Made by a program: the position numbers and the translations under genes. A DNA stretch of 64,000 nucleotides from Parascedosporium putredinis (lineage: Eukaryota; Ascomycota; Sordariomycetes; Microascales; Microascaceae). Positions within the stretch are counted from its first letter, which is position 1. Each line of letters opens with the position of its first letter. The notes below the pieces were generated by a model. The model ran no database searches. It was not told where the DNA came from and was given only the letters and a program-made list of their open reading frames with translations. This document shows, piece after piece, positions 1 through 11,017 of the stretch. The DNA lies in contig CASHTG010000005.1 in NCBI GenBank assembly GCA_949357655.1, positions 992,001 to 1,056,000 on the forward strand, written 5' to 3'.

Positions 1-333
1 GCGGATAAGGGTACTATTGGTGGCGAGGACGACGACGGCATCTTTGCGTACAAGTACATACCTCGCGTCGGGGACCGCGGCAAGGCCGACGTCGAGCACG
101 CGACGTTTGTGCCCCACGCGCAGGAGGCGCATGTCGTGCCCAGCACGGTCAGCAAGGTGTACAAGGCCACCAAGGCCAGCTTCGAGCTGGATCCCCTCGA
201 CTGGGAGTCGCTTCCTACCCTGCACCATGTCGTTTCGCGGCTGGCTGAGATTCCCGTGTACGAGGTGATTAGCGCCAAGCTCGTGGAGGGAACTGGCGTG
301 CCTGACGTGTCGAGTGCCCGGAGGATTGATTAG
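1..333 (+). CDS. Acetoacetate decarboxylase-like protein, C-terminal part (5' truncated by window edge)
   Basis: An open frame runs from the first base to a TAG-terminated C-terminus of 110 residues; the start lies outside the window. The segment FAYKYIPRVGDRGKADVEH followed by a beta-rich tail resembles the C-terminal half of acetoacetate decarboxylase (ADC) family proteins, which in fungi are often stand-alone or pathway-associated decarboxylase or lactonase-like enzymes. The catalytic lysine region is not visible because it would lie upstream. A possible polyadenylation signal AATAAA sits about 70 bases after the stop. The family call rests on a short segment, so it is moderate. Confidence 0.6.
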   Translation, partial: ADKGTIGGEDDDGIFAYKYIPRVGDRGKADVEHATFVPHAQEAHVVPSTVSKVYKATKASFELDPLDWESLPTLHHVVSRLAEIPVYEVISAKLVEGTGVPDVSSARRID

Positions 334-1210
334 GCGGTGATGTATATGGGGCTGCCTCTTGTTTTACATTATATCATTTTCTTTCCGATAAGTAGATAGT
401 ACGAATAAAATGCATATTGGTCTTTGTACTCTTTTATGTGTATGAGTATTGAACCAATTACCTCTGTGGTGCACTTCACGAAAAACCGAATCATTACGAC
501 CATGAGTAGTCTGAGGTAGAATCACTACATGTTACAGTAAGGCTTAGTGGATTTTAGATTGAACGATTTGAAATATATCAAGACCCCTAAAGTTTGTAGA
601 TGACAAGGTCGCGTGTTTGTCGTTCTCTTCGGATACGTCTACTCTGTATTTGAATAGAACCATATTCGGCTCTACAGACCCTGAATCTCAAACGAAACGC
701 CCTCTTTCCCTTTCCCGGGGCAGGCGTCGCACCCGTCATTTACTTATTGTAAAATCCCATCAATTTCTAGCTGTCGCTCGATAGTTTGTCTCGGAACAGA
801 ACTTGGCACCCCGGAATTCCTCTTATTCAGGCGAGCGGGTGGTAGGTGGTCCGCTGTCACCCCGCGGGGACTGTTGCCGTGAGGGCGAAGCGTTCCGGGC
901 CAGCCAGTAGTCAGCACGTTTTCGGCCCCCGCCTCGGGAGCAGTGTGGGCTTTGGCGGGAAAGTGGGCAAAGCTGTGCTACATCGGCTCAAACGAGCTTG
1001 TCCCCCTTGCCATTACCCCACATGAGCTTCGTAGGGTCCTCCTCGGCCCCCATTCAACCCCATTTAAAATGCCATGGGGAGATCCGACGGGCCTATTTCT
1101 CACTCATCAGATAAAACTCCAGCTCCTCTTATACTTTTATTTCCTTTCTCAACGATACTATCCTCATTCTCATAGCCCGGTAAACAGAGCGCTGCGCATA
1201 CAACCCAAAA
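334..1210. other. Intergenic region, 3' flank and cupin promoter
   Basis: I see no gene here. The first 100 bases are AT-rich and likely hold the 3' end of the preceding transcript. The last 300 bases are pyrimidine-rich, as is usual upstream of fungal starts. Short open frames in it show no recognisable protein. Confidence 0.5.
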
Positions 1211-1854
1211 ATGGCTTCAGAAAGACCACCCAAGGATCTCCGGCCCATCAACCGGTTCATCACCACCCACGACGCGCAAGGAAAGACCACATTTTCCGAC
1301 GCCGTCCCCGAGCAGGCTCCTTTCGAGGCCCTCCCCGATGGCGCCGAGTTCTGCCTAGGCTACGCGACCAACCAGTTTCCAGTGCCGCTCGCCGATGATG
1401 GCGACGTCAAGACATATCAACACTACACCGAGAATCTCCCCGGAGTAACCATCGGCACGGGTGAGCACATTTCCCGAGTCAACGTTGAATACCAGGGCGA
1501 TGGAGACACAATTTGCTAACCAGGAGTGTGATTCTCTATCTAGGGACCGTACTGCGCGTTGTCGACATGGCCCCTGGTGCACTGTCGCCAATGCACCGAA
1601 CCATCAGCCTCGACTACGGCGTGGTGCTCGAGGGAGAAATCGACCTCGTCCTAGATTCGGGCGAGTCGAGGCACATGAAGAGGGGAGACATATCCGTGCA
1701 GCGGGGCACCAACCATGCGTGGAGGAACAGGAGCGAAACATCGTGGGCGAGGATGCTCTACGTCCTCCAGCCGGCGGAGAAGCTCATAGTCAATGGCGAG
1801 GAGCTCAAGGACAACAGCAGGGAGACGATTCCTGGTTACGAGGATAAGCCATGA
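1211..1854 (+). CDS. Cupin-domain protein, two exons, about 186 aa
   Basis: Exons are 1211-1460 and 1544-1854. The 83-bp intron has a GTGAGC donor, a GCTAAC branch site about 25 bases before the TAG acceptor, and joins TIGTG to TVLRV in frame. The second exon holds the cupin core: LSPMHRTISLDYGVVLEGEI is the first conserved motif with its metal-binding His, and KRGDISVQRGTNHAWRN is the second, with the final His. Small single-domain cupins of this length bind a metal in a beta-barrel and occur as dioxygenase-, isomerase- or cyclase-like enzymes in fungal secondary-metabolite and catabolic clusters; the substrate cannot be told. This is one of the few multi-exon genes here with no frameshift. 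It lies 0.6 kb from a regulator gene on the same strand. Confidence 0.85.
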
Positions 1855-2467
1855 TACGATGAATGCATATATGACGTCTGCTAAAGAAATAAGAGTAGAA
1901 AAAAAAACACATAGAAACAAGGCCCGTTTGAAACACGTGTACGTGAAAACACAGCCCAAGACTAGCTTCAAGATGAATAGTTTATTCTTCATCCACACAC
2001 AACACTCAAGAGATTGGGGGAGTTTGGGGGAAAGGGTTGGAGGCGATGTTCTCCGCCGGAAAGTGGAGCCGCTGGCCCACCGGGTGCTCCGACTTGGCTG
2101 TGGGGAAGCTCAATAGTCCGGCATAAGCGCCATTGCTGATTGGTAGCTAGCGTCTTAGTAGGCGAGCTTGAGAATGGGGATTCCTCGTGCAACTGCCCCC
2201 AGGCCACCGGGGGATGTTCCATCTCTACCCCGCAAGTAGGCTTTTCCGTGACTGTCCCTTGGCGTAAGTGATGGTTGGATGACATGGGGTAAAGGGAAGA
2301 AAGGGCGAAAAAAAGAACTCCTTGTTCCAAAGTGCATCTGCCGCTACGTCTGTGTCCACATCTCGCGTGCAGGTCGTTCCCCTTCAACCTCTCTCCCCTC
2401 ACTCTCCAAAAAAAAAAAAAAGAATTCGTGACGATACCATGAGAGAAAAGTCCCCCTTGCTATCGAC
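1855..2467. other. Intergenic region with a 14-base poly-A run
   Basis: No gene is seen. It holds the 3' flank of the cupin gene and the leader of the regulator, including an A-run at about 2408-2421, some 45 bases before the regulator ATG. Confidence 0.5.
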
Positions 2468-5400
2468 ATGGATACGCTGTCAGACCAACAACGGCAGTCG
2501 GAGCGGAGGGCGTCCTTGAAGCCTTTATTCCAATGCTCACACTGCCAGCGCACGTTTAGCAGGGTTGACCACCTGGCAAGACATGTGCGGTCCCGTATGT
2601 GTAGTCCACAAACGAGCTTCCCTGTCCTCGTAGCTGACGAACCCTCTTCAGATTCACAAGACCGCCCTTTCCGGTGCGAAACTTGCCATAAGGCGTTTGG
2701 TCGACAGTAGGTTTGCCCAGTCCCTGAGTTCCTAACCCGTTTTTCTTTTTCTTGGTGCGCTCTGCTTGCAGCGTCCATGACTTGCGTTGACACCACCTTT
2801 CGTAGAGACCTACTCAAGAGGCACATGTCCTGCCACGACCCGAGCGAACGACGCGGCAAGCGACAGAGGCGACACCAGAACCAAGGCCCGCGCGTCTCTC
2901 AGGCCTGCAAGGCGTGCGCGGCCGCCAAGCTGAAGTGCGACGAGAATCCGTCATGCAGCCGCTGCCAGCAGAGAGGCATCCTCTGCCAGCGTGAGTCCCG
3001 AACAATGGATAGACTGATGGCGGTTGCGGACAGTCCGTCAGGTAAGGAAGAGCCACGGCCGATGGAGGGAAGATTGCGACGCGCTTTTATTTTTCTTTCT
3101 AATATGCTTGCTTTTTGCCCGCGACGCTTGCTAATTCTCCTTTCTTTTTCTTCTCGAGCAGGCGCGCAACCCGCATCGGCCATTAGCCCGCCCTGCACCG
3201 AATCCAGCAAAATCACCATGACCCAGAGTAGCACCGACGGCCACAGCACCACCACGCCCACCCCCGACGTGCTGAGCACCGAACTACAAGGTGCGCCCTT
3301 CCTCTTTTCAACATATTAATGCGCTTCTGCTTTTGGCTTTCTCATCCTCTAACCTAAGAAAGGGGAACCCTTCCCCTCTTTTCTCTATCCCTAGGTCCCC
3401 CTCAACACACCTCCATCTCGGCCTCGGCCAACCCGCCACCCTCGCCGAACACGATTTCTCCAGCTTCCTCCGCGATGTCGTCACCGCCGTCGAGCGCCCC
3501 GCGACCACGACCGTCACGACGACCGCCCACTTCGGCACTCTCGACGAGCCAGACTTCGACACCGCGCAGGCCCTCCACGGCCTGCTCGACTTCACCATCG
3601 ACGGCGACTTCGGCTTCGAGGACGTCGCCATGGGCCTCTCCAACCTACCCACCAGCCCGTCCCACTACTTCGCCGCCATCCAGCCCCTCAGCTCCGCCTC
3701 CGCCACGAACAGCAGCCACCCGGGCGCCCCCGGCCCCGGCCACCAGCAGAAACACATCGCGCTCGGCATCGAAGCGTACAAGCAGTCCTCGCTCGGCGTG
3801 TGGGAACCCTCCACCGACGACCAGGCCGGCACCGGCATCGAGAGCCTCTCCGCGCTGGGGCCCAGCCCCCGAGTCCTTCAACGTGCCCCAGTTCGAGCCC
3901 GACCAATCCCTAGCCGACAAGAAGATCCCCGTCACCGCGCGGGACGAGATCCTCTCCATGGTCCTCAGCAACTGCCGCCCCGAGAAAAAGAGGCTCGTCA
4001 CCAAGGCGTTCCCGGCCCCGGCCCTGCTCGACACGCTCATCCGCGCCTTCTTCTCCTACCACCGCTACGAGGTCGACTCCTTTGTCCACGAGGCCTCCTT
4101 CAACGTTAGCCAGCAGAGACCCGAGCTCCTCGCCGCCATCATCTCGTCCGGCGCCACGCTGACCGACTCCAAGCTGCTGCACACCGTCGGCTTCGCCATG
4201 GAGGAGACGCTTCGCTCCTCGCTTCGCCAGGTGTGCGAGGAGGAGAACGCGGCCACGCGCAAGTTGTGGGTCCTGCAGGGGTTCACGTGCCACCTCGAGG
4301 TCGGCATCTGGAGCGGAATCAAGCGGAAGATTGAAATTTCCGAGAGCCACCGACAACACCCATATACGGTACGTTCAGTCAAGAATAGCAGCGAAAAGTG
4401 GAGGGGCAGTAGCTACATCAATTATATATATAGCGCCAGTCACTAAACCTATCTCGAGCAGATGCTTCGCCGCGCAGGCAGATTCAACGCCGCCAGCTAC
4501 CACCCCGCCCCGCCCCTCCCCAGCGACACCGGCGCCCTCCTCCACCAGAAATGGCACGCCTGGGTCGAGCACGAGAGCTTCAACCGCATCTCCTACCGCG
4601 CCTTCATCACCGACACCCAAGCCAGCGTCGCCCTATCCACGAACCCCCTCATCTCCTTTGCCGAGATGAAGACCCCCATGCCCACCTCGCGCCACCTATG
4701 GCTAGCCCGCAGCGCCGAGGAGTGGAAGGCCGTGTACCTTAGTCTGCCGCGCGCCCCCACCACGGCCAGCCTCGTCGACTACATGAACGCGCCCGCCGAC
4801 TTCGACACCTGCTACGACGTGCACTTTTGCCAAGTCATCGTCCTCTGCGGCTCCTGGGGCATGTTCTGGCACTACCACCAGCTCCGCGTCGCCCTCAGCC
4901 AGTGCCGCGACACCAACGCCGGCCTGTCGCTCCAGCACCGCCAGATCCTCCAGGGACTCGACCACTTCCGCATCAACTCCCCGACGAGGACGAGCTCCCC
5001 GCCCGGCCCGAGGCCGCCCTCCTGCTCGAGCTGCTCTACATGCACCTCCACATGCCCTTTCAGGAAGTCGAGCTCTTCGCCGGCAAGGGCACCCTCGACG
5101 ACGCCCGCAGGGCCCTCCCCGTCCTCCGCGGCTGGCTCGATAACGAAGAGTCCCGCAGGGCCGTGTGGCATGCCGGCCAGGTCCTCCGCGCCGCGGCCAC
5201 CTTTCGCCCCATGCACCTCCGTGCCTTCTTTGCTATCGGCGTATACCAGGCCGCGCTCACCATTTGGGTCTACAGCATCGCTCCCCAAATCAAGGGAGGC
5301 AGCGTCGGCATGGCCAACGCCGCCGCCGCCGCCGCCGCTGCTGCTACTACTGCTGCCCCCAGTACTCACGGACCACCATCCTCGCCCCCATCGTGTGCTT

Positions 5401-5655
5401 AAACGGACCAGACATGCCGGTAGTCCAGCGCTTCATCAGCCGGGGAAGCCGGACCTGTGTGTCATTCGCCCCGGCGGGTCACATGCGGACATGATGCCAC
5501 CTATCCCCTTGACCGACCAGGAGTCCATCGTCAACATGGTGCAGGAGACGCTAAACGACAATTTCCAGGGGTGCGACGCTCTGCCCCCGCTTGTGGAGAA
5601 CCTTAACCTCCTCCTCCACAACCTTGGACGGGCAGCCACTAGTATCAAGACCTGA
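2468..5655 (+). CDS. Transcription factor with two C2H2 fingers, one Zn2Cys6 cluster and a fungal_trans domain
   Basis: The start is the ATG at 2468. Splicing out 2595-2651 and 2707-2805 restores two canonical C2H2 fingers: FQCSHCQRTFSRVDHLARH with an HVRSH end, and FRCETCHKAFGRQDLLKRH with HMSCH. They are followed by a basic stretch and a Zn2Cys6 cluster, ACKACAAAKLKC then CSRCQQRGILC, with C-X2-C-X6-C-X5-C-X2-C-X6-C spacing. Further likely introns are 2991-3161, 3291-3394 and 4369-4461. From about 3990 onward the protein resembles the fungal-specific regulatory domain, with LLDTLIRAFFSYHRYEVDSF and later LYMHLHMPFQEVELFAGKG. Apparent frameshifts lie near 3400, 3870, 4985, 5363 and 5478, mostly at C or G runs. 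A poly-alanine tract is encoded near 5320. It is a nuclear DNA-binding regulator; flanking cupin, hydrolase and transporter genes are candidate targets by proximity only. Confidence 0.85.
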
Positions 5656-6149
5656 GCCCATATTTTTCAATGTTTCCCTTGGTGTGTTGCCTCCTCCTCC
5701 CCTCCCCCTCCTCTTGCTTGCCCATATCATCCCCCACATCGGAAGCCCAAAAGTCCGACCACATCCCGAAAACGCTCCAGCCGAGGGTGGGGGAACCAAC
5801 GAAACCCGGTTGATCATATCCAATACCGCTTCCCCACAAGCCTCCACCCACCACGGTTGCCACACCCCCATCCCCCGTCCCCCGCATCATCCTCCCTCCC
5901 TGTACCATGCTCCCCACACTCCTCATTCCATCAACAATACACTACAAGCCATCTCCGGATCTAGGTGTGTCGTGCTAACCATACCAGTCACCATAGCCCC
6001 CACCTCACAGCACGCCCGCCGATCATTGAGTGATAGTCACTACAAAGACCTTCAACAGATCCCGCCAGCACAATCTGCACGCATTCAGCATTGGACGCAC
6101 CTTTTATCCTCTTTCGTTTTATCCCTCCTAAGCAGCCAGCCCACCCATC
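5656..6149. other. Intergenic region, regulator 3' flank and hydrolase promoter
   Basis: A pyrimidine-rich spacer with no recognisable gene. Confidence 0.5.
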
Positions 6150-8170
6150 ATGCCTAATCCAATCCGCACAGATCTACACACTGTAGACTCCTCTTCATTC
6201 CCCTACGTCTATGAACAAAATGCCACCGTGGCTCTGAAATCAAGCGATGGACTAGTCCGGTGCAACGTGTACCGGCCTCATGGGTCCGGACCTGACGCAA
6301 GAGTCCCCGTCCTAGTAACTTATGGCCCCTATGGCAAGGACGCATATTACGGAGAGTAAGTCTATAAGCCAACATGCACACATCGTGTAAACTCAATAGT
6401 ACCAATTGGACGTTCTCAGCTCACGCAAGACCTTTTTCATCGCCTATTTATAGCTTCCATGCCAAGTCGTTCGAGGAAGTCAATCCCGAACACAAGTCCA
6501 CCATTCCGCCTGGGAAACCCCAGACCCCGGGTTCTGGACCAACCATGGCTACGCCGTGGTGAGGGCCGACGAGCGGGGTATCGGGCAGTCTCGCGGCTTG
6601 CTCGACACCATGTCCCGCGGCACCAGCGAAGCCTTCTTCGAGGTGGTGGAATGGTGCGCCGAACAGCCCTGGTCGAGCGGCAAGGTCGGCCTGCTCGGAA
6701 TCAGCTACTATGCCGGCAGCCAATGGCGCGTGGCGGCGCGCAAACCCAAGGGCCTCGCCGCCATGATCCCGTGGGAGGGCATGTCCGACTATTACCGCGA
6801 TCGGTGTCGACACGGAGGCATCCTCTCCAACAACTTTATCAAGTTCTGGTGGAACCGCCAAGTCGTCTCCAACCAGTACGGGCGGCCCCGGGACGAAGAG
6901 ATCCTCGTCATCAAAGACCTGGTCGGCGATGGCCCCAAGAGGCCGAAATCCTCGCCCGAAAGCTTGGAGGGCAACCTCTCGGCTGAAGAGCGGGAGCAGA
7001 ACCGCCGAGACCAGACCGTTGACAACCAGCTGTATCGGTTCCGCGACGAGGAGTATTACGCCTCCAAGGAATACGATCTAGGGGACATCGACGTGCCCCT
7101 CCTGTCCGTGGCGAATTGGGGCGGTATTCTCCTCCACTTGCGCGGAAACATGGAGGGCTACGCCCACGCCGGCTCCGCGCAAAAGTGGCTCCGCGTCATC
7201 ACCGGCCGCCACGACCTACCATTCTACTACAAGGAAGAAGTAGAAGTTCAACGGTCATTCCTCGATGCCTTCCTCAAAGCGGAAGACCGCGACGGCTGGA
7301 CGACCGGAAAAGTACCCCCATCGACCTCGTCCTCCGCAAGGGCGACGTCGGCTTCAACAACCCCGAGGGCGAGAGAACCTTTCCTAGGCGCACGGAAACC
7401 GAGTGGCCCATCGCGCGGACGGAGTGGACGAAATTCTACCTCACGCCGGAAAGGCAACTCACCCGCGATCTGGCGCGAGCCCAAAACGCCAGCCAACGCC
7501 GCCAAAAGCTCACGTACGAGGCGCTAGGCACGCTGGAAAGCCCCAGCTCGTGCAGTTCCAAACCGAGCCGTTCGAGGCGGAGACCGAGGTGACGGGGAAC
7601 ATTGTCGCGCATCTGCTGGTCAGCGCGACGCCCCAGCCCGACGGGCCGACGCCGTCGGAGATTGACCTGTTCCTCACACTCCGCCACATTTCCGCCGAGG
7701 GCAAGGAAGTCTTCTACACCGGCACGGCGGGTGATGCGGTACCGCTCACCAAGGGATGGTTGAGGGTAAGCCTACGAAAGGTGGCCACGACGCATCCCAA
7801 GCACCGGGAGTATCTTCCATGGAGGGAGTACCTGAGCACGGATGTGCTCCCGTGATTGTTGGCGAAACCTACGAGGTGGATGTGGAGGTTTGGCCGACGT
7901 GTGTCGTCCTAGAGCCCGGGGCGAGGCTCGTGCTAGAAATTGCGAGCGGCGACACGCAAGGAAGTGGCATCTTTCAACATAACGATCCTATTGATAGGTA
8001 AGATTTCTCCTTTTTTCGTCTTTCTATTCGCGCCTGTACACCTCTCAATGGGTCTAACGTACCGACATCACAGGGCACCAAGCAAGCTTCAAGGATTCAA
8101 CCACATATGCTTCGGGCCTGATAGGATGAACTACATCACCTTGCCTGTGATTCCGCCCAAGGCCGAGTAA
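6150..8170 (+). CDS. CocE/NonD family alpha/beta hydrolase (X-Pro dipeptidyl-peptidase S15-like)
   Basis: The N-terminus VLVTYGPYGKDAYYG is spliced across 6356-6453 to FHAKSFEEVNPEHKS. The nucleophile motif is in GLLGISYYAGSQWRVAA (G-x-S-x-x-x), and ADERGIGQSRG is the typical S15/CocE oxyanion-region strand. The C-terminal part (LVLRKGDVGFNNP, EVWPTCVVLEPGARLVLEIASGD) matches the beta-sandwich domain of CocE-type esterases. A last intron is 7998-8073 with a CTAAC branch. Apparent one-base losses lie at about 6503, 7316, 7545 and 7848, each in or beside a C run, with clear homology-like coding on both sides. Length is about 600 residues, usual for the fungal family. Such enzymes hydrolyse acyl or amide bonds; the substrate is unknown. 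Its neighbours are the dual-finger regulator and a divergent transporter. Confidence 0.85.
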
Positions 8171-8883
8171 AACCATCTGGAGAAGGAATGCCCAGGCACT
8201 AGCGGCCAGGAAGAGCTCTAAGCAGTACCTCAACTAGAATCTAGAAAATACCAAATCATGTCTTAAACAGCATTCGCATGCCTTTCTTTTTTGTTTTCTG
8301 ATTTCCGCAGCACGCGTATGAGTAGCACTATAGGTCGCCATATAATAGTCTCAGATTTGCGTACGTGCCTGAAATTAGCATCCATGTGGACTCGGACCGT
8401 CAATGTCATTTCATGTTGCAAGTTTTAACCAAGTCTAATTTACCAACCCTTGCTTAGCCCGCCACGCGCCCACACACGTGCCCAAGACAAACGCAACTCA
8501 GCTTCGTGGTAGACCTGCCCTAACCAGCTCAGATAAACAAAAGGCGCCGAGCTACATCCAGAGATGTAAACACCCCTTTGACTGTCATGGCTTCTACGTG
8601 CTTGAGATGATGGTCCTCTGCAGAAATTATGACAGAGTAGAAAAAAGACAGCACCTACATTGTACCACGGCGTGTAACCATGGAGCTTGGACTCTTCGGC
8701 GAGATAGATGGAAGAGCAAGTACGAGAACAATTCATGAGTGTGGGGCCAGAAGATTAACCGACTCAATTTGGTATGAAGAATTAGTATAGAGAAAAAAAG
8801 GAAATTACGAGTTCAATACTACAATGGCGCGAGAGGTAGCGAGTGCAAACCCCGTCCACCCTCAAGTCCGACAGGAAAAGCCT
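8171..8883. other. Intergenic region between convergent hydrolase and transporter genes
   Basis: Both flanking genes end here, so it should carry two 3' UTRs. No coding signal or RNA gene is evident. Confidence 0.5.
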
Positions 8884-11017
8884 TTACTCTCCAACCTCCC
8901 TGTCCTCGTTCCAGTGAATGGCGCTGAGGACGGGCCAGTGCCAGGAAGCGTGGCGGAGGGCCTTGCCCCAGATGTACAGAGGAATCCACAAGAGGAGCAC
9001 AAAGGCGGCGATTCCGCCCATGGCGCCGTAGGCGTTGATGTATCCGGACTGCTCAACCCAGGGGTTGGTGTAGAAGGAGAGAAGGAAACCAAACATGGCT
9101 ATTCATTTCGCGTTTGGTTAGCAATGCAAAGAAGAATAAAAAAACGCGGAGAGGGTGTTTAACAAGGCAATCAAGAAGGCCCACTCACATTTGAAGCCCA
9201 TGACGGACAGGGTGATTTCGCCCGCTACAGGCCTATACGCGTCGATTACGTAGACGAGACACACGTTGGTGCCCTGGGTAATCGAGAAGTTGACTGAAGA
9301 GAGAAAAACAACAGTTAGCAAGAGAGCGACGGTACAGCCATGCAGAGTTCTTCAAGACGGCACTTACGCAAGCCGAGACCAATGGTAGGGCAAATCCAGT
9401 GCAGCTGCTTCTCGATACCCACGCCGTACAAGACGAGGGCAAGCGGGGTAGCGATGAGGCAGAGGGTCATGGTGGGCAGACGCATCTCGGGGACGCGAAC
9501 ACCGCCGTTGCGACGCGTGAAGAAGTCGGCGCAGACATCGGCAAACTGGCCACCGGCGGGAATACCCACGAGCGAGCCCACGATGGCGGCGACGAAGCAC
9601 AAGCCGACCTGCCAGGGCTCGAAGCCGTAGGCGGCCTGGAACGCGGGAGCGACGTTGGAGGTGACGGCGACGAGGAAACCAATGGTGACGGACTGGACGA
9701 GGGCGGCCCAGAGCACGGGGGCAGGAGGATGAGGCCGAGGGGCCGCAAGAACATCTTGAAGAGGCTCTCGTCGGTCCAGACGCGGTGGTAGATTTTGAGG
9801 CTCTGCAGGTACGTCTCCTTGGCGGGCACGGAGGCGGGGGCGTCGTCCTCGACGTGCGAAGGGGCGGCGCCCTTGGAGAGGCTGTCGGTGGTGGCGGTGT
9901 CGGCTTCCTCGGCGGCGGCGGCGGGGATGGGGCGGATGTAGGCTGTTTCCGGGAAGGAGAAGATGGCGAGGAGGAGGACGAAGCCGATGAGGCCGGCGGC
10001 GACTTGGTAGATGACGCGCCAGTCGTGGTGGAGGACGATGAAGCTGGCCGGGGATGGTTAGTAACGGCGTGTTTTTGCGTTTTGGCACTGACTTTGATGG
10101 CCGGGGGTTGAGAAAAAGACTTACCCGTCAATGATCATGCCGCCAGCAACACCGATGGAGAGGAAGCAGGTGTAGAGGCTGTAAGAAGGAAAAGAAAAAC
10201 AGTCAGCAAACGCGGGTGCGGTTTACACGAGGCATGAAATTCCCCGAAAGAAATCTCCCATGTCCCACTTACGCCATGACAAAGCCACGCTCGTGCAAGA
10301 AAAACACATCAGCGATGGACAGGGGAGCAATAGTCTCGGCGGCACCGGCTCCGATGCCCAGAAGAATACGGCCGGCCAAAAAGGCACCGTAGCGCTTCTC
10401 GAAGATGAGCCAGACGCAGCAGGCAAAGTAGAGGAGGTAGCTGGTGATGTAGACGGGGCGTCGGCCAAACTTGTTGGTGAGGGGTACCCAGAAGAAGTTG
10501 CTGGTTCCCTGGAGCAGGGCGGTGCAGGTGAAGAAGTAGGCGACTTTGCTGATGGCGGCGGGGACGGGGAGGGTGGGGAAGAAGCTGATGGAGGTTGATA
10601 CAATGGCGATGGTTGGGCCTGCATAACGACAGGTTAGTATCCCCGAGGGCGATACACAACTGGAACTGGCATTAACATACCTGCGGCGAGGAAGTTGGAC
10701 ATCATCATGGCTAAGCAGATGACAATCACCATGTAGTACTTATACGCCTGGGACCTAGATATGGGGAGAGACAAAAACGGCGGCCATCATGGTTAGTCAA
10801 AGGGACCACTTGTTCGATTGGGATATCTGCAATCCAAGACAGTGTATACGTACCAGTTCAACGGGTCATTGGGATCGTTGGAGGGCGTGGGGATGAGGAT
10901 GACCTCGTTGGTTTCATGGTGGCGAAGCTGGACGGTGCCGAGGGTTCTCACCCTCTTCACCGTGTCCGCCTCCTTGGCACCGCTCTCCAGCGCGATGGAC
11001 TGCTTGTGCTCGCTCAT
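8884..11017 (-). CDS. Major facilitator superfamily transporter, seven exons
   Basis: Minus-strand exons: 11017-10854, 10754-10681, 10618-10273, 10178-10125, 10043-9368, 9293-9189 and 9098-8884, all with GT-AG junctions that keep frame. The cytosolic N-terminus carries DPNDPLNWSQAYKY, a signature of fungal multidrug-type MFS proteins, followed by about 12 hydrophobic segments. LTNKFGRRPVY is the motif between TM2 and TM3. A long central cytosolic loop (about residues 215-280) is acidic and Ala-rich. One apparent base loss lies at about 9717 in a C run (LGLILLPP to VLWAALV). It sits in the plasma or an internal membrane and probably exports or imports a small organic molecule. It converges on the CocE-type hydrolase gene. 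I cannot infer the substrate. Confidence 0.88.

Noticed and set aside
2468..8170. Interpreting the broken regulator and hydrolase as pseudogenes
   Set aside because: Coding character and family motifs continue immediately after each one-base break, and the same break type recurs across unrelated genes; sequence error is the simpler reading.
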